Assembly: GCA_019828595.1 (NCBI GenBank)
Contig: JAHQRK010000001.1
Span: forward strand, 4,650,001-4,714,000
Length of the DNA: 64,000 nt
Direction: 5' to 3'
Origin: Aphanomyces cochlioides
Lineage: Eukaryota > Oomycota > Saprolegniomycetes > Saprolegniales > Verrucalvaceae
How positions within the stretch are numbered: the stretch's first letter is position 1; every line of letters starts with the position of its first letter. Below are positions 1 through 11,900 of the stretch, in pieces. Position numbers and translations under genes: made by a program. The notes beneath the pieces were generated by a model, which saw only the letters and a list, made by a program, of their open reading frames with translations, was not told the DNA's origin and made no database searches.

Positions 1-16
1 AACCAGGTGTTCCACG

Positions 17-960
17 ATGTCTCGAGCCTGTGCTTCAGCGGAAATGGATGCAAATTTAGTCATTGCGGACAAAAATGACCTTGAAGACTCATTTTCCATC
101 GATGCTGATGAGAAAGAAAATGTAGTCATTGCGGACCCAAATTACCTGGAAGACGCATTTACTATCGACACCGATGACAACGACAATGCAATCATGGACA
201 GCAAGATCTACCTGGAAGATTCATTTTGCATCGAAACCGATCCCACCAATATTTTGAACGTCGCCGATATTCTTGAACATGACATTGAGCAGTGTCGAGC
301 AACACCTGCAGTGATGAGGAAAAATTGCAATGACACAAGTCTACGTTCTCACTCAAAAATCCTGCAGAAACATGACCATGACTTTTTGAAAACATCTTTT
401 GAGATTCAATCTCCATCCTAGTCTACACTGTATGCAACATGCATGACAAACGAAGAAAATTCGTCGCGAAAGGCAAATGACATGACTCCGAAAAACAATG
501 CCTGCAATTTCCTCCGACAATGAAGGAAAACGACAACCACGACTTTTTGGAAACATCCTTTGAGATCGAAGCTCCAACCATGACTATTATCGCAACGGAG
601 GAAATGCTGTCACGAACGACAATGGCTAACACTACTAAAAACCAGACAAGCCTGCCAACTCCGTCGAACATCATGGACGAGCAGAACTTCTTGGAACTAT
701 CGTTTGAACTTGCACCCGGTGACATCGCAGCGGATTCAGCAAAGCATAGCAGTGCGTCTCAAGTGCCAAGGGAGTCAATATGTGAAGACCGTTGTATCTT
801 ATATTGTCATGAAAATCATCAAGTCAATGACGCAGCAATCGTCGGACACTTCTTGAACAAAGTGTGTGCCATCGCAGCAACTTCCGACAAGATTCCTCCT
901 ACCTCTACTTTGACAAAAACGGAAGAGCTACGGCGAGTACCAAATGCTCGGGTTGAGTAA
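17..960 (+). pseudogene. FLE-repeat family gene, C-terminal fragment (copy a)
   Basis: No known family is recognised. The reading frame carries six spaced copies of an acidic motif [FY/D]L[ED]xSFxI (for example DLEDSFSID, YLEDAFTID, YLEDSFCIE, FLKTSFEIQ, FLETSFEIE, FLELSFELA), separated by about 20-60 variable residues. The same motif series occurs in copies at 24.1-25.4 kb and 25.5-26.7 kb. This copy is broken: the first open stretch ends with a TAG at 419-421, a frame change separates it from the second stretch (520-960), and a TAA at 958-960 stands where a related fragment at 5031-5255 has a CAA codon and reads on. The 5' part (SxIP and coiled-coil) is absent, being beyond the window or lost. 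Calling it a pseudogene is inferred from these breaks; an intron between 421 and 520 is possible but would not explain the last stop. Confidence 0.6.
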
Positions 961-1925
961 GCCACATTCAATACAGAGTCACAACTATATACAACAATCT
1001 CGATGGATGAAGAAATGAATTGCAGCAAATACCTCAAGGAGAAACAGTCCTCGCAACACAACAACTGCCGCATGGACTCGGATACGCATGCCAATTTGGA
1101 TTTTCATTTATACTCAACTTGGAGTAAAAGTCTAAGAAAGAATGAACAGTGACTTCATCCAAAGGAGACGTATATTTATGACATTCACTGAGATCAAGAG
1201 CATCTTGATCCAGTATTCATATTTATCATTGATTAATCAATTTAAGAATCTTTGATTTATGTCGAATGTTATAATACGTCACGAACGTGTGGAACCAAAT
1301 TCTTGTAAATCATCAAAACTTGAGCTCATCGATAGGGTGTGATTTCTAGACTAACAGGAAAAACCACTTGACATATACACGAATGTCATCCATACTTGTA
1401 AATTGCGTCGTGAATGATATCATGAAGAAAAACATTCCTTCACTGTGTCGTGTTTAATCAAGAACAAGTTTATACTTGAGTTCCTTTTGGTTATTATAAA
1501 TTATATGGCTCGACGACATGCGATGAATTTGATTATTTGGTTCTATAGCTTGCGTGCAACAGATTACCAGGTCTATCACGAAAGTATTGGGATGTGCCAT
1601 AAGACTTCATGAGAGGTCGAATGTTGTGCCGTCAATTGTAGTTCAAAAGTGTAAAATGCATTTATGGGTTTCGTCGCCCTTGAAGTCATCATGATTCATC
1701 ACCGAGCAAATCATGGTCAAGAAGGCACTGTATTGTTCGTATCGCAGTTCACTTGAAAATGTTGAAAGAGATAACTATAGCACATAAATATGTCGTGAAA
1801 TAAGCTTGAGACACGTCACGCGAGTAAGTCATTCTTTGACAATGAACTTCCGAGGCGAAACTCGAAAGCCATACCTGACAAGCACATTTTATACCAATGG
1901 ACATGAGAATCGCATGTTTTTCATG
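960..1925 (+). repeat. old inverted repeat, left arm
   Basis: This mostly non-coding stretch matches, in reverse orientation and with many substitutions and small indels, the sequence at about 3960-5280. Shared landmarks include the block around 1150-1260 (copies at 4885-5010 and 5285-5410), the block around 1470-1510 (4480-4540), the 1580-1760 block (4205-4440) and the 1760-1920 block (4000-4150). The similarity looks like roughly 80%, so it predates the near-perfect palindrome at 7.5 kb. It appears to be 3' flanking DNA of the FLE-repeat gene family, because both arms begin at that gene's C-terminal coding end. Confidence 0.6.
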
Positions 1926-3343
1926 TTGCCTGTATGTCTTTGAGTCATGATGAATAAAGATATCCGACATTGCTAATATAGAAGTGATTACAGATTGTAA
2001 TGATAGTCGCGTGTGCAAATACTGATGATATTTGTTGATCTCGTCCACATAGAACTTGTCGAAATATTCAAGACCAGAGCAAGAATACTAAGCGCACTCC
2101 GAGAGGGCCTTCCCATGAGTTTTGTCGTCAATCAATTTGGATAAGAAGGTATGGTCATAACACGTCGTTTTAATTTTCATTCGATTGAATAAAATTTTAC
2201 CGATTTCCCTTCAACTTAAGAGCGACCCACGCGTCAACTGAATCAAATCTTGGATCTAGAAAGTATATGTACAGAATTCTTAGGTTTGCGAATTCACGTG
2301 CAACTGACTTGGCCACCAAAATATGCTTTATCTAGCACTCCTCTTGGTAAGAGTTCAAGTATCGTATGATACATTGTAATCCAAAATTGCTTTGCCTACA
2401 GTGCAATATCAGCGGTCTTGAATTCACATTTCCTTGATATAGAGCAAACCAAAGTCGAAGTATTACCTGGATGCTTGGCATGTTTTGGACGAAGTGGCAG
2501 AGTGAAATTCCCGGGAGGGAGCCAATTGATACTTTTGATCTGACATACGTTCAAGAGAATTCATCGATAAACCCCAGCTGGAAAGACGGCAAACATAGGC
2601 GCATCCGAGACGGATCTGGCGGTCACCTTCGAATTGTGCACATCGAAGTGATTTCAACAACGAGTCCTCTTGGCGATGGTCCAACACCTGGAAACCGAAG
2701 ACCTTCAAGCGTATCGTCTCTCCATGCATCGGATTTACCGCGAGAGTGCCACGACTTGCAGGAATTTTAGATTGGTTTCGCTCGTGCTTGACACGTTCTG
2801 AATATCTAACTTCTGGTTTATATAAATTTGAACTGACATGTACGATAAAATTTGCAAACTTCGTCAAATGCCATGATTTTAGCTTGGAGAAGACGACACT
2901 CCAAAGGCCGTATCGTGGCGTCCTCCAATAACTCTGGGTCCATGATGGTCAAATCCAGCATCAAGGTCATCTATCTGTGGAAGTCAAAATGGTTGATCAT
3001 CGAGAGATTACGTACCAAAAATAAGATGGGCGAGTCATTTGAAGCTTTTGCTGAGGGGGGGTAAGCACACTATTGCCGACTGTGAAGTCCAAAAATGCTG
3101 CCAAGAGAATGACAAAACTGCTCGTCTTCCACTCTCGCGCAGTTCCTCTGGCCGAGCATACCCGCATCCTGGTAACTAGGCACCCCGTCCAACCAGCAAG
3201 CATCTCTGAAGCGTTGCAACAAAACCATATATCGGACGAAGATGCACTCAAGAGGGGGCCACGCGTAGAGGGAGACCTGCTCTTGACGCTTTTCTCTGTT
3301 GTGCTATGGAGGATAACGTGAGAGACAACAACAAGAAGACCGC
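1926..3343. other. no gene recognised
   Basis: Several short open frames exist on both strands (the longest about 130 codons) but none shows a recognisable domain or a copy elsewhere in the window. A G-run ends an A/G-rich stretch at 3054-3061. This stretch separates the old inverted repeat arm from the SxIP gene fragment and may contain its lost 5' exons, but nothing shows that. Confidence 0.4.
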
Positions 3344-3895
3344 ATGGAGTGTCGGTCACACGCACAGTATCTCAAAAGACGACTTCTCCGACTCCGCAAG
3401 ATGCCCGGTGTGACTGCGTCCAGTCAAAGCGCTTTTCATTCAAACAACTCGATCAACGGTCCATCCTTTGTACACAGCGGGTCAACATCCTTGGCACCAC
3501 CAAGAAATATCCACAAAAGCAGAATTCCAAGGCTGCCCACATCGACACTTTTCACTACATCGAGTCGAGTGACTTTCATTAGCATATACGACCGTATGAC
3601 TGAAACCTTGCCATGCATGCCTTCCACGTCCAGTGCTTCGAACAAGCCCAGAAGCCGAATCCCTCGACTCCCGGGATCGACACTACGTGTGCATGAATGC
3701 AATCAAAATGGACGCGAGCCAGTCGTGTCGGCAAATCGTCCATGTTCGCTTTACAGGATATCCAAATCCATGGCGTTGACCACCAGCAACGCGATCGACA
3801 AGATCAAGAGCAAAAGACCAAGACGACGTGTGACAACCTTATCGACAACATTGAATCAACACAGATTGTCCTACATATCTATGGCCGACAGTTAG
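3344..3895 (+). pseudogene. SxIP-motif family gene, N-terminal fragment (copy b)
   Basis: A 183-codon open frame rich in Ser, Thr, Arg and Lys. It holds KSRIPRLPTSTL near residue 58, RSRIPRLPGSTL near residue 102 and a degenerate KSKRPRRRVTTL near residue 155. These match the SxIP-containing region of the copies at 6.2-7.5 kb and 27.7-26.8 kb, where the same motif precedes a coiled coil. Here the frame runs into a short inverted repeat and stops, so the coiled coil and FLE repeats are missing. S-x-I-P in a basic Ser-rich context is the known binding motif for the EB1 family at microtubule plus ends; that role is inferred. The start at 3344 is only the first ATG in the frame. Confidence 0.5.
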
Positions 3896-3957
3896 GATGA
3901 AATATTCTCAATCGAGCTGTTGGCCATAGAGATGTAGGACATTTTGTGTTGATTCAA
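3851..3957. repeat. 41-bp hairpin inverted repeat
   Basis: 3851-3891 and 3917-3957 are inverted copies with few mismatches around a 25-nt spacer. The left arm is the 3' end of the SxIP fragment's open frame. It may be a foldback junction left by an inversion or a small transposon end; the sequence does not decide. Confidence 0.7.
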
Positions 3958-3959
3958 TG

Positions 3960-5280
3960 AATCAAACATAAAATGACATGTAATTCTCATGTCTGCTAAT
4001 TTAACACGTGTTTCTCTGGTGGGGCTTTCATGTTTTGCTTTTGAAGTTCGTTGTAAAAGGTTACGAAGAATGATTTACTTGTATGAAGTGTTTCACACTT
4101 ACAGATATTTCACGACGTATTGATGTGCAATAGTTATCTCTTTCAGGCGGGACTTATGGACGATTCCATTCGAAAAAAGATCCGATCAAATCTGTAAATT
4201 GAACTCGTCACAGCAATTTACCATGACAATTGCAAGGGATCTGCGATGCGAACAATACAGTGCCATCTTGAGCTAGATTTGCTCGGTCATGAGCAATCTT
4301 GACTTCAAGAGCGACGAATTTCGAAAGTGCAAGACACACGTGTACTACAATTGATGGCACAACACTTGACGTCTTGGGAAGACTTATGGCACATCCCAAT
4401 ACTTTGTGACGTCTAGTCAAGACTTATGGTGCATCCCAATACTTTAGTTGGTTGCACGAATATTGTCGAGCCATATAATAGAACAATCCATTGCAACGCC
4501 TATCGTCGAGTCATACAATATATCATAACCAAAAGGAACTCTTGTATAAACTTGCTCATAATTGAACACAACATAGTGAAGGAAAGGATACCTCACAATA
4601 CGTTACGAATGCGTGCAACAACATTCTTTTCATCCCTCCATGAATAAACTCATCGACAAGGTGTACGAACAGGAAATTCCTCTTGTGTCGGCAAATTTCA
4701 TTTTAATACAAGATGAACGGAAGGACAACCTATATATCAGTCATGCGAACTAAATACATCCGAGGAAAATACGTTGCCAGACGAATCTTGCACCGCTCTC
4801 CAATTATACATAGAGAATTCACATTGGGTTCATGACTATCATCCATACTGATGATCCCAAGTACAATTACGTCGCCGATGATATCAATATCGAGCATGAA
4901 TCATAGATTCTTAAATTTGATTAATCATTGATAAATATGAATACCGGACCAAGACGCTTTTGACCTCGGTGAATGTCATAAATATACTTCTCCTTTGGAT
5001 GAACATCATCGGCACACTATTGATTCTTTCTTAGACTTGTACTCCAAGTTGTCTCGTGACCAAATGAGAATCCAGATTGGCATCCGAGTCCATGCGACAA
5101 CTGTTTCGTTGCGTGGACAGTGTCTCCTTGATGTATTTGCTGCAATTCATTTCTTCATCGATCGGGCTAGTTGTGTATAGTTGTGACTCTGTATCGCATG
5201 TGGCTTGCTCAAGCCATGCATTGGATGCTCGCCTTAGCTCTTCCGTTTTTGTCAAAGTAGAGAGGTAGGAGGAATCTTGT
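3960..5280 (-). repeat. old inverted repeat, right arm
   Basis: Reverse-complement counterpart of about 960-1925 with extra insertions. It includes a local direct duplication of about 40 bp around 4370-4445, whose two copies share the words 'agacttatgg' and 'catcccaatactttag/tg'. The arm ends in the coding fragment at 5031-5255. Confidence 0.55.
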
Positions 5281-5610
5281 CGGAGGAGTTCATCGAAAGG
5301 AGAAGTATATTTATGACATTCACCGAGGTCAAAAGCGTCTTGGTCCGGTATTCATATTTATCAATGATTAATCAATTTAAGAATCTATGATTCATGCTCG
5401 ATATTAATATCATCAGCAACGTAATTTGGGATCATCAGTATGGATGATAGTCATGAACCCAATGTGAATTCTCTATGTATAATTGGAGAGCGGTGCAAGA
5501 TTCGTCTGGCAACGTATTTTCCTCAGATGTATTCAGTTCGCATGACTGATATATAGGTTGTCCTTCCATTCATCTTGAATTGAAATGAAATTTGCCGACA
5601 CAAGAGGAAT
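4685..5610. repeat. inverted repeat pair 4685-5010 / 5285-5610
   Basis: The two arms, about 325 bp each, are near-identical reverse complements centred near 5147. They flank the C-terminal family fragment at 5031-5255. The inner part of each arm is also related to 1145-1290, so that block exists three times in two orientations. Confidence 0.75.
5031..5255 (-). pseudogene. FLE-repeat family gene, extreme C-terminal fragment
   Basis: Read on the minus strand, this frame begins TKTEELRRASNAWLEQATC and continues through acidic and polar residues to about DSDANLDSHL. It matches the end of copy a (TLTKTEELRRVPNARVE then a stop) but has CAA where copy a has TAA. Copy a keeps recognisable similarity past its stop, so the family protein probably extends about 50 residues beyond it. 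No domain is recognised. It lies between the arms of the 4685/5285 inverted repeat. Confidence 0.5.
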
Positions 5611-5847
5611 TTCCTGTACACACATTTTCGAACAACACCCAAGGCAACAAGAAAAAAACATATATCTCTGAATAACACTTTAGATATCTGAAAGCCACAT
5701 GTCCAACTCATCGAAATTGCTGAACTCCACACAAAGAAAGCCGAAAGGCACAAGAACGAGAAAAACGTGATTGGGCCGATTTCCCTTCCACATAACTTTT
5801 CTTGAGCTACCAACGCATCAACTCAATCGTATCTTGGATGTAGAAAG

Positions 5848-7500
5848 AATCAGTACTCGGCCTCCACTCTGTCAAGCCATCGATCACCTCTGAATACCAA
5901 GGGAAGGGTTCCGGGGAATACGATAGTCAATAGGGCAAGGACATACAGGTTTATCCCTTGTTTCGCCTCGAGTTTACTGTGCGACAAATAGACAATTCAA
6001 AGACCACAGGAAATGTGGCTATAGAACTGAAGTAGACATCCTGATCCATCCTGATCTCCTCTGCGCTGAGTCACGGGTCTCAGCACTTTAGTTGGACTTG
6101 TCGAATCCTTGGCGTCAAGTTGGGTATTGCCAGGGAAGCCAGGTCTGAAATCCATGGATAAACAGTCTGCAAGTCATTCTTTTGCCAAGACAGTTCATCC
6201 GGTAAATATCCGGATACAACTTTGTTCTTGATACAGCTGTACAATCTTCTTGCACAAGAACCCCCACATCGACAGCCAAGCTGTCGTCAACCAGCACAAT
6301 CGCCACGAACAAGAGCCGAATCCCTCGACTTCGCATGACACGAAACGACCTGCCAAACGTCTGTACGACTGACAACTCGACCGAAGACAGCTCATCCATC
6401 GTGAGTGTACACGCATCCACAAACTCGATTGATGGCGCGTCAACTGCCGCGCTATCGCCTACCGCATTCGGTGGTAGAATGGCGTCCAGCAAGAAGAGGA
6501 GCAAAATTCCTCGACTCCAAACACAGTGCACTGAACCACGCCACAGTGTCCTCAAGTCAGACAAGTCGGCCGACAACCCAACGTCTCACTCGAGAAAATC
6601 AGCATCCAAGGCATGTTCAACCACCAGTGCAATATACAAGACGAAAAGCAGAATTCCACGACTGCGAACAACAACTTTGGCATCCGCGTCACGCCAAATT
6701 CATCCAACAAACGTAATTATGATTTATATCTTGAACGACAACACCAATGCGATGATCGAATTCAACCCAACGGCAAAATTGACTGTCGAGCATACAAGTA
6801 TCGATGGGCTTCTCCAGACTTCGACCGTCGACATGGCAATTACGAACGCACCTGCTGAGGCCTCGACCGACGTCAGTACATCGATGATCTATTTACCCGT
6901 GGCAACAGACTCTATGAATGGCCAACTGCATCCAGCGAATTCCATGGGCGTCAACCTTGCAATCGCCAAAGACATCGAATGTTGGACCAAGACCTTTTCA
7001 AAGCGTTTGACGAATTTGAGCAAGCCCAGCGCAAGCGATACGAAGAGATGTTCCCAGAATTCAGATTCCAACCAAGCGACATCCTTCGTGATTCTCCCTC
7101 GGACACACACGACAACGAAATTCTCCGACTCAAGGCGCAAGTGGCAAGCCTCGAAATGGACAAAGCGGCACTGACTCAGCAACTGGAGCTCGCCAATAGT
7201 TGCATTGCCGATTTACAACACCGAGTCCTCGTGTTTGAATCCAAAAACATCCAGCCGTCAAATTGCTTGGATGATCCAGTCGAAGAAGAATACTCGCGCG
7301 TCATGGCGATCGAGCAAGAAATCGACGCCCAACTTTTGTCCTTTCAAACCATGAGACAGCAATCTCGAAACTTCTTGGACGAAGCCATTGCGACATTGGC
7401 GGCGAAGCCACAAGAAATTGACAACGACAGTATCGTGAATGCGACATCTATTTCTGTCGAACTTGACACAGCGGATCATCCACTCGATGATGCGAATCAA
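5848..7500 (+). repeat. palindrome 1, left arm
   Basis: Each base i pairs with 15054-i on the right arm from 7500 outward to 6158. The two copies of the 279-codon and 192-codon frames in the arms differ at one residue (Ser/Ala at the EEEY-x-RV position). The part beyond 6157 (5848-6142) pairs with 16308-16585, on the far side of the LINE, and is visibly more diverged. 6143-6157 is the unoccupied LINE target site. Confidence 0.9.
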
Positions 7501-7557
7501 CATGAGCAGGTTTGGCATTTGATTCGCATCATCAACATGAGCAGGTTTGGCATTTGA
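6206..7557 (+). pseudogene. SxIP / coiled-coil family gene (copy c)
   Basis: No known family is recognised. The frame is open from 6206 and encodes a Ser/Thr-rich basic region with three SxIP motifs (KSRIPRLRMT near 6312, RSKIPRLQT near 6500, KSRIPRLRTTTL near 6645). A second overlapping frame from about 6979 encodes an acidic, coiled-coil-like segment (FKAFDEFEQAQRKRYEEMF, then heptad-like leucines around LRLKAQVASLEMDKAALTQQ) followed by a Gln/Glu-rich helix. Similarity to copy g shows that both frames belong to one protein, so a frameshift or unrecognised intron lies near 6960-7000. The FLE repeats that should follow are cut off by the palindrome centre. SxIP suggests binding of EB1 at microtubule ends and the coiled coil suggests dimerisation; both are inferences. 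Confidence 0.55.
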
Positions 7558-8848
7558 TTCGCATCATCGAGTGGATGATCCGCTGTGTCAAGTTCGACAG
7601 AAATAGATGTCGCATTCACGATACTGTCGTTGTCAATTTCTTGTGGCTTCGCCGCCAATGTCGCAATGGCTTCGTCCAAGAAGTTTCGAGATTGCTGTCT
7701 CATGGTTTGAAAGGACAAAAGTTGGGCGTCGATTTCTTGCTCGATCGCCATGACGCGCGCGTATTCTTCTTCGACTGGATCATCCAAGCAATTTGACGGC
7801 TGGATGTTTTTGGATTCAAACACGAGGACTCGGTGTTGTAAATCGGCAATGCAACTATTGGCGAGCTCCAGTTGCTGAGTCAGTGCCGCTTTGTCCATTT
7901 CGAGGCTTGCCACTTGCGCCTTGAGTCGGAGAATTTCGTTGTCGTGTGTGTCCGAGGGAGAATCACGAAGGATGTCGCTTGGTTGGAATCTGAATTCTGG
8001 GAACATCTCTTCGTATCGCTTGCGCTGGGCTTGCTCAAATTCGTCAAACGCTTTGAAAAGGTCTTGGTCCAACATTCGATGTCTTTGGCGATTGCAAGGT
8101 TGACGCCCATGGAATTCGCTGGATGCAGTTGGCCATTCATAGAGTCTGTTGCCACGGGTAAATAGATCATCGATGTACTGACGTCGGTCGAGGCCTCAGC
8201 AGGTGCGTTCGTAATTGCCATGTCGACGGTCGAAGTCTGGAGAAGCCCATCGATACTTGTATGCTCGACAGTCAATTTTGCCGTTGGGTTGAATTCGATC
8301 ATCGCATTGGTGTTGTCGTTCAAGATATAAATCATAATTACGTTTGTTGGATGAATTTGGCGTGACGCGGATGCCAAAGTTGTTGTTCGCAGTCGTGGAA
8401 TTCTGCTTTTCGTCTTGTATATTGCACTGGTGGTTGAACATGCCTTGGATGCTGATTTTCTCGAGTGAGACGTTGGGTTGTCGGCCGACTTGTCTGACTT
8501 GAGGACACTGTGGCGTGGTTCAGTGCACTGTGTTTGGAGTCGAGGAATTTTGCTCCTCTTCTTGCTGGACGCCATTCTACCACCGAATGCGGTAGGCGAT
8601 AGCGCGGCAGTTGACGCGCCATCAATCGAGTTTGTGGATGCGTGTACACTCACGATGGATGAGCTGTCTTCGGTCGAGTTGTCAGTCGTACAGACGTTTG
8701 GCAGGTCGTTTCGTGTCATGCGAAGTCGAGGGATTCGGCTCTTGTTCGTGGCGATTGTGCTGGTTGACGACAGCTTGGCTGTCGATGTGGGGGTTCTTGT
8801 GCAAGAAGATTGTACAGCTGTATCAAGAACAAAGTTGTATCCGGATAT
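7497..8848 (-). pseudogene. SxIP / coiled-coil family gene, inverted copy (copy d)
   Basis: Mirror copy of copy c on the minus strand, with the same three SxIP motifs, the same frame break and the same coiled-coil segment; the 279-residue frame is identical. The terminal residues differ only because the reading frame runs through the palindrome centre. Because the frame break is shared, it existed before the inverted duplication, or was spread by gene conversion. Confidence 0.55.
7501..7553. repeat. palindrome 1 centre with 35-bp direct repeat
   Basis: The 53-bp spacer between the arms is built from a repeated unit of about 35 bp ('catgagcaggtttggcattt' onward), once complete at 7501-7535 and again running into the right arm. 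The arm ends themselves share the 'gattcgcatcatc' end of this unit. Confidence 0.85.
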
Positions 8849-8896
8849 TTACCGGATGAACTGTCTTGGCAAAAGAATGACTTGCAGACTGTTTAT
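7554..8896 (-). repeat. palindrome 1, right arm (proximal part)
   Basis: Reverse complement of 6158-7500, essentially identical. It is interrupted at 8912 by the LINE and resumes at 16293. Confidence 0.9.
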
Positions 8897-8911
8897 CCAT
8901 GGATTTCAGAC
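8897..8911 (+). repeat. target-site duplication, left copy
   Basis: The 15-bp sequence CCATGGATTTCAGAC occurs here and at 16293-16307, directly flanking the LINE. The left palindrome arm holds it once, as its reverse complement at 6143-6157, continuous with both flanks. That is the empty site. Confidence 0.92.
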
Positions 8912-8974
8912 GAACTTCCGAATTTGCCTCGTACCCCTCAAGTCAAGAAGTTATCAAGTGCCGCCGCGCTCAAA

Positions 8975-11900
8975 ATGTCCAACGCCAACAGCTGTTCCGA
9001 GCTCCGTGAGACCAACACTCACGGAGTCACCATCATTCCAGGTATTGTATCACCTCACCCACTTTCGTCGTCCAATCAGGATGGCGGAAGTGGTGTGAGT
9101 AATGTCTCTACACCTAACCCTAGGGCCGAAGTGGAGGTCGAGTTCGACCCCAACAGCGTCTCTGGAGACCAATCTGCGTCTCGCTCCACCAGCGCTTCAC
9201 CTGGTGCTCCACTCGCCGGAGTTCCAGGAGGGGTCAACCTCAGTGGGTCAGTGGTTGACCCCCAGACCACTGTCGTTAACTTGTCTAGCGAAGCCCTCAC
9301 TCAGGAGGGCGAACCACTGGGGCCTTGTGCCTGTGGTGGCTGCTTCCCTGGACTCCAATTGGAGTCGATCCCCAGTGAAGGCGGCGAGAAAACGGGGTCC
9401 ATGCCAGCCCTAGAGGCTACGAGGGCCCCCCCTATGGGCACACCCTGCGGTTCTGTCTACTTCCCCCCAGGGGCCTCTTCGGAGGGGCGGGGGCGGTATC
9501 CCGATTTGGGTTCTCGCCGGAGCAATGGTGTACCCCAGTCACCGTGCTGCGGGGATGGCATGGATTCCCCTTCTACCCCTGTCACTGGGGGTCTGGCCCC
9601 GGCCTTTCTCGTGACCAATGGGACTGAGCCAGCAGCCACCAACCGCGTCGCCCCCTGTGCTGAGCCTCCTAGAACGGGAGAGGAAGAAGAAAAATCTCAA
9701 GAGGACGTGGATATGGTCTCTGGAGACGCCGAGGGGAAGGATTCTACTGAAACCGAGGCCTTAACCGACGAGGGAAATACTCAAATTCACTCTGAGGTTG
9801 ATGGGTCAGGCGACATTAACGGCCAAGCGAAGCCGTGTGATACTCCTGGAGAAGTTATTCAAGAGGAACAATCGACAAACAATGACAATGACCAGTCAAA
9901 TCAAGACATTGTCGACAAATCCGTTGCTCAAGGAAATGGCGCTGTTGATCCTCCTACCGCGGCAGACAAAATACAAGGCGATCAAGAGCAACAAAACGCT
10001 GAAAAGGCCAATCCATGGACGCAAAAGACTCCCGGCAAGGATTCAGCTTCGTCCAAGAAAGATGCCAAGCAAGGCAATGCTCCCAAAGGCGCGAAACACC
10101 GCAACACTGGTGCTCATGCTGTTGCCGATGACGATATTGCGCGATGCGAGGCCATGGCGGACGCATTCTACAAAGACTCTGGTGACATGGACGCCTTCAT
10201 TGAAAACATTTTGCTCACTCCCCAGTCCCAAGTGTACGAGCTCACAGTCAAGTTGAGCGATGCCTACAAGGACTGGTCCGAAAAAGTCATCTGCGATCAA
10301 TTTGTCAAGGAAAATCCTGGTTCGTTATGGGGCTCCAAATTTCCGAACATTTTGATCCACAAGAAGAACCCACAGACCATTGTGATGTCAAGTTACAACT
10401 TGTCTACGTGCGTGGAAATGGGAGGCACAACGTTTCGACTTGGTGGCAAAGACTTCCTGGTTCCCAAGTACTCGCGTTATGGCAACAACTACTACGTTAC
10501 GTTCAACAAGGTCAGTCACCCTTCGATGGCCAAGGCGATTGTCAAGAAAATGGCTGCATTGACCAAGTCAGTGATAGCAGCATTCAACCCTACTGCTGGT
10601 CAGAACATCAAGTCGCCGCATTTGAGAGTCATTTTCAAGTCGCCTGCGCCTCCTGCAGTGTTGGTGCCAAAATCCGGCGACGCACTACGCGAAATCACCA
10701 TTACGGATCCGTCGGGTCAGCCTTTTGTCGTCGTGTTTCAGCACAAGATCGCTGCTCTGAACAAGACATTGCCTCCGTCGATTGTTTCACGACGTGCAGA
10801 GGCCAAGGCTGAAAAAGCGAAGGCAAAAGCGGCCAAGGCAGCGGCAAAATCTCCTCCGTCAGGAGAAAAAGAACCTGAACATGATGGAGACGATCATGAC
10901 CAAGACCCTGGAACAAATGCGGAAGACAAGGCCGACTCAACTGAGGCATCTGGAGATCGTCAAGATGAACAACCACAGCCAACAGCTCCTTCTCATGGCT
11001 CTGATGTCGATATGTCTGGTGACAGCAATCCCCCTAACAACAATGGACAAGACAAACAACAAGAAGATGTGGAAATGTCTACCAACGAATCGCCCGCTCT
11101 TGCTCCACCAAGTGAGCAGCCCAAGAACTCGCTGGACCTTCAATTGGTAACGGGCTACCGGTCTGGACCAGCTCCAAAACGTACTTTGCCTTCGTCCCCA
11201 CGTTTGGATCCCCTGCCGACATCCAACCGTTTTCATATCCTCGAAGAAGACGACGTGGAACTCTCGTTTGAAGACTTTGCAGTGCCTCGAATTGTATTGG
11301 AAGATTCAAGTGCGCCACGCCCGAAAAAGACCAAAGGCAAAGCGAAGAAACAACGACTTAACAAGTCTGCTGCAGCCCACCTCGAATTGGCGAAGAAGAT
11401 CATTCGAGATAAGAAAGTCGAAGGCAGTATCACCGAATGTCAACGCATTTTGCGAGATGATCCTCAGCTCGTTGCACATGCTATGTACGCACAAGATGAA
11501 GACCTCAGTTTGTTTCAGTCACTTGTTGCAACCAAGACTATTGAGCGCAAGATGGCTTTGTTAAAAGCTCAAGGCAAGCCTCACAACTACAAACATCACG
11601 TCAACTTCATGGCTCAATACAAGATTCACCCGTCAGAAATCTTGGAAGAATTGACCACGGACATACCAGAGATCAAGCGCATCCTCTTTGCACTTGCTAC
11701 GATTGACTTATTCCTCTCAAATCGGGCCCCAGACCTCTACACAAACTCGGAGGCACTGACTGTTCTATTGAACCAAGAAGCAACAAGATTGCCTGACACC
11801 AACTGCTTGACGGACTGGTCGCTGTTTGCTTTGATCGAAAACTTCAGCGACAATCTCGAGAAGTTCACTTTGCCGGCTCCCGTCTTGTCGGCCATCTCGA

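Noticed and set aside
17..960. Intact two-exon gene
   Set aside because: A stop at 958 falls where a related fragment reads on with CAA, and the join between 421 and 520 has no clear splice sites.
6158..8896. Palindrome dismissed as an assembly artefact
   Set aside because: The LINE is present in only one arm, the distal parts are diverged and the centre has its own 35-bp repeat, so the two arms are distinct DNA. An artefact remains possible until long reads span the centre.
8810..8974. Upstream extension of LINE ORF1 to 8810
   Set aside because: Bases up to 8911 belong to the host palindrome and target-site duplication, so the open frame there is accidental. The first ATG inside the element is at 8975.
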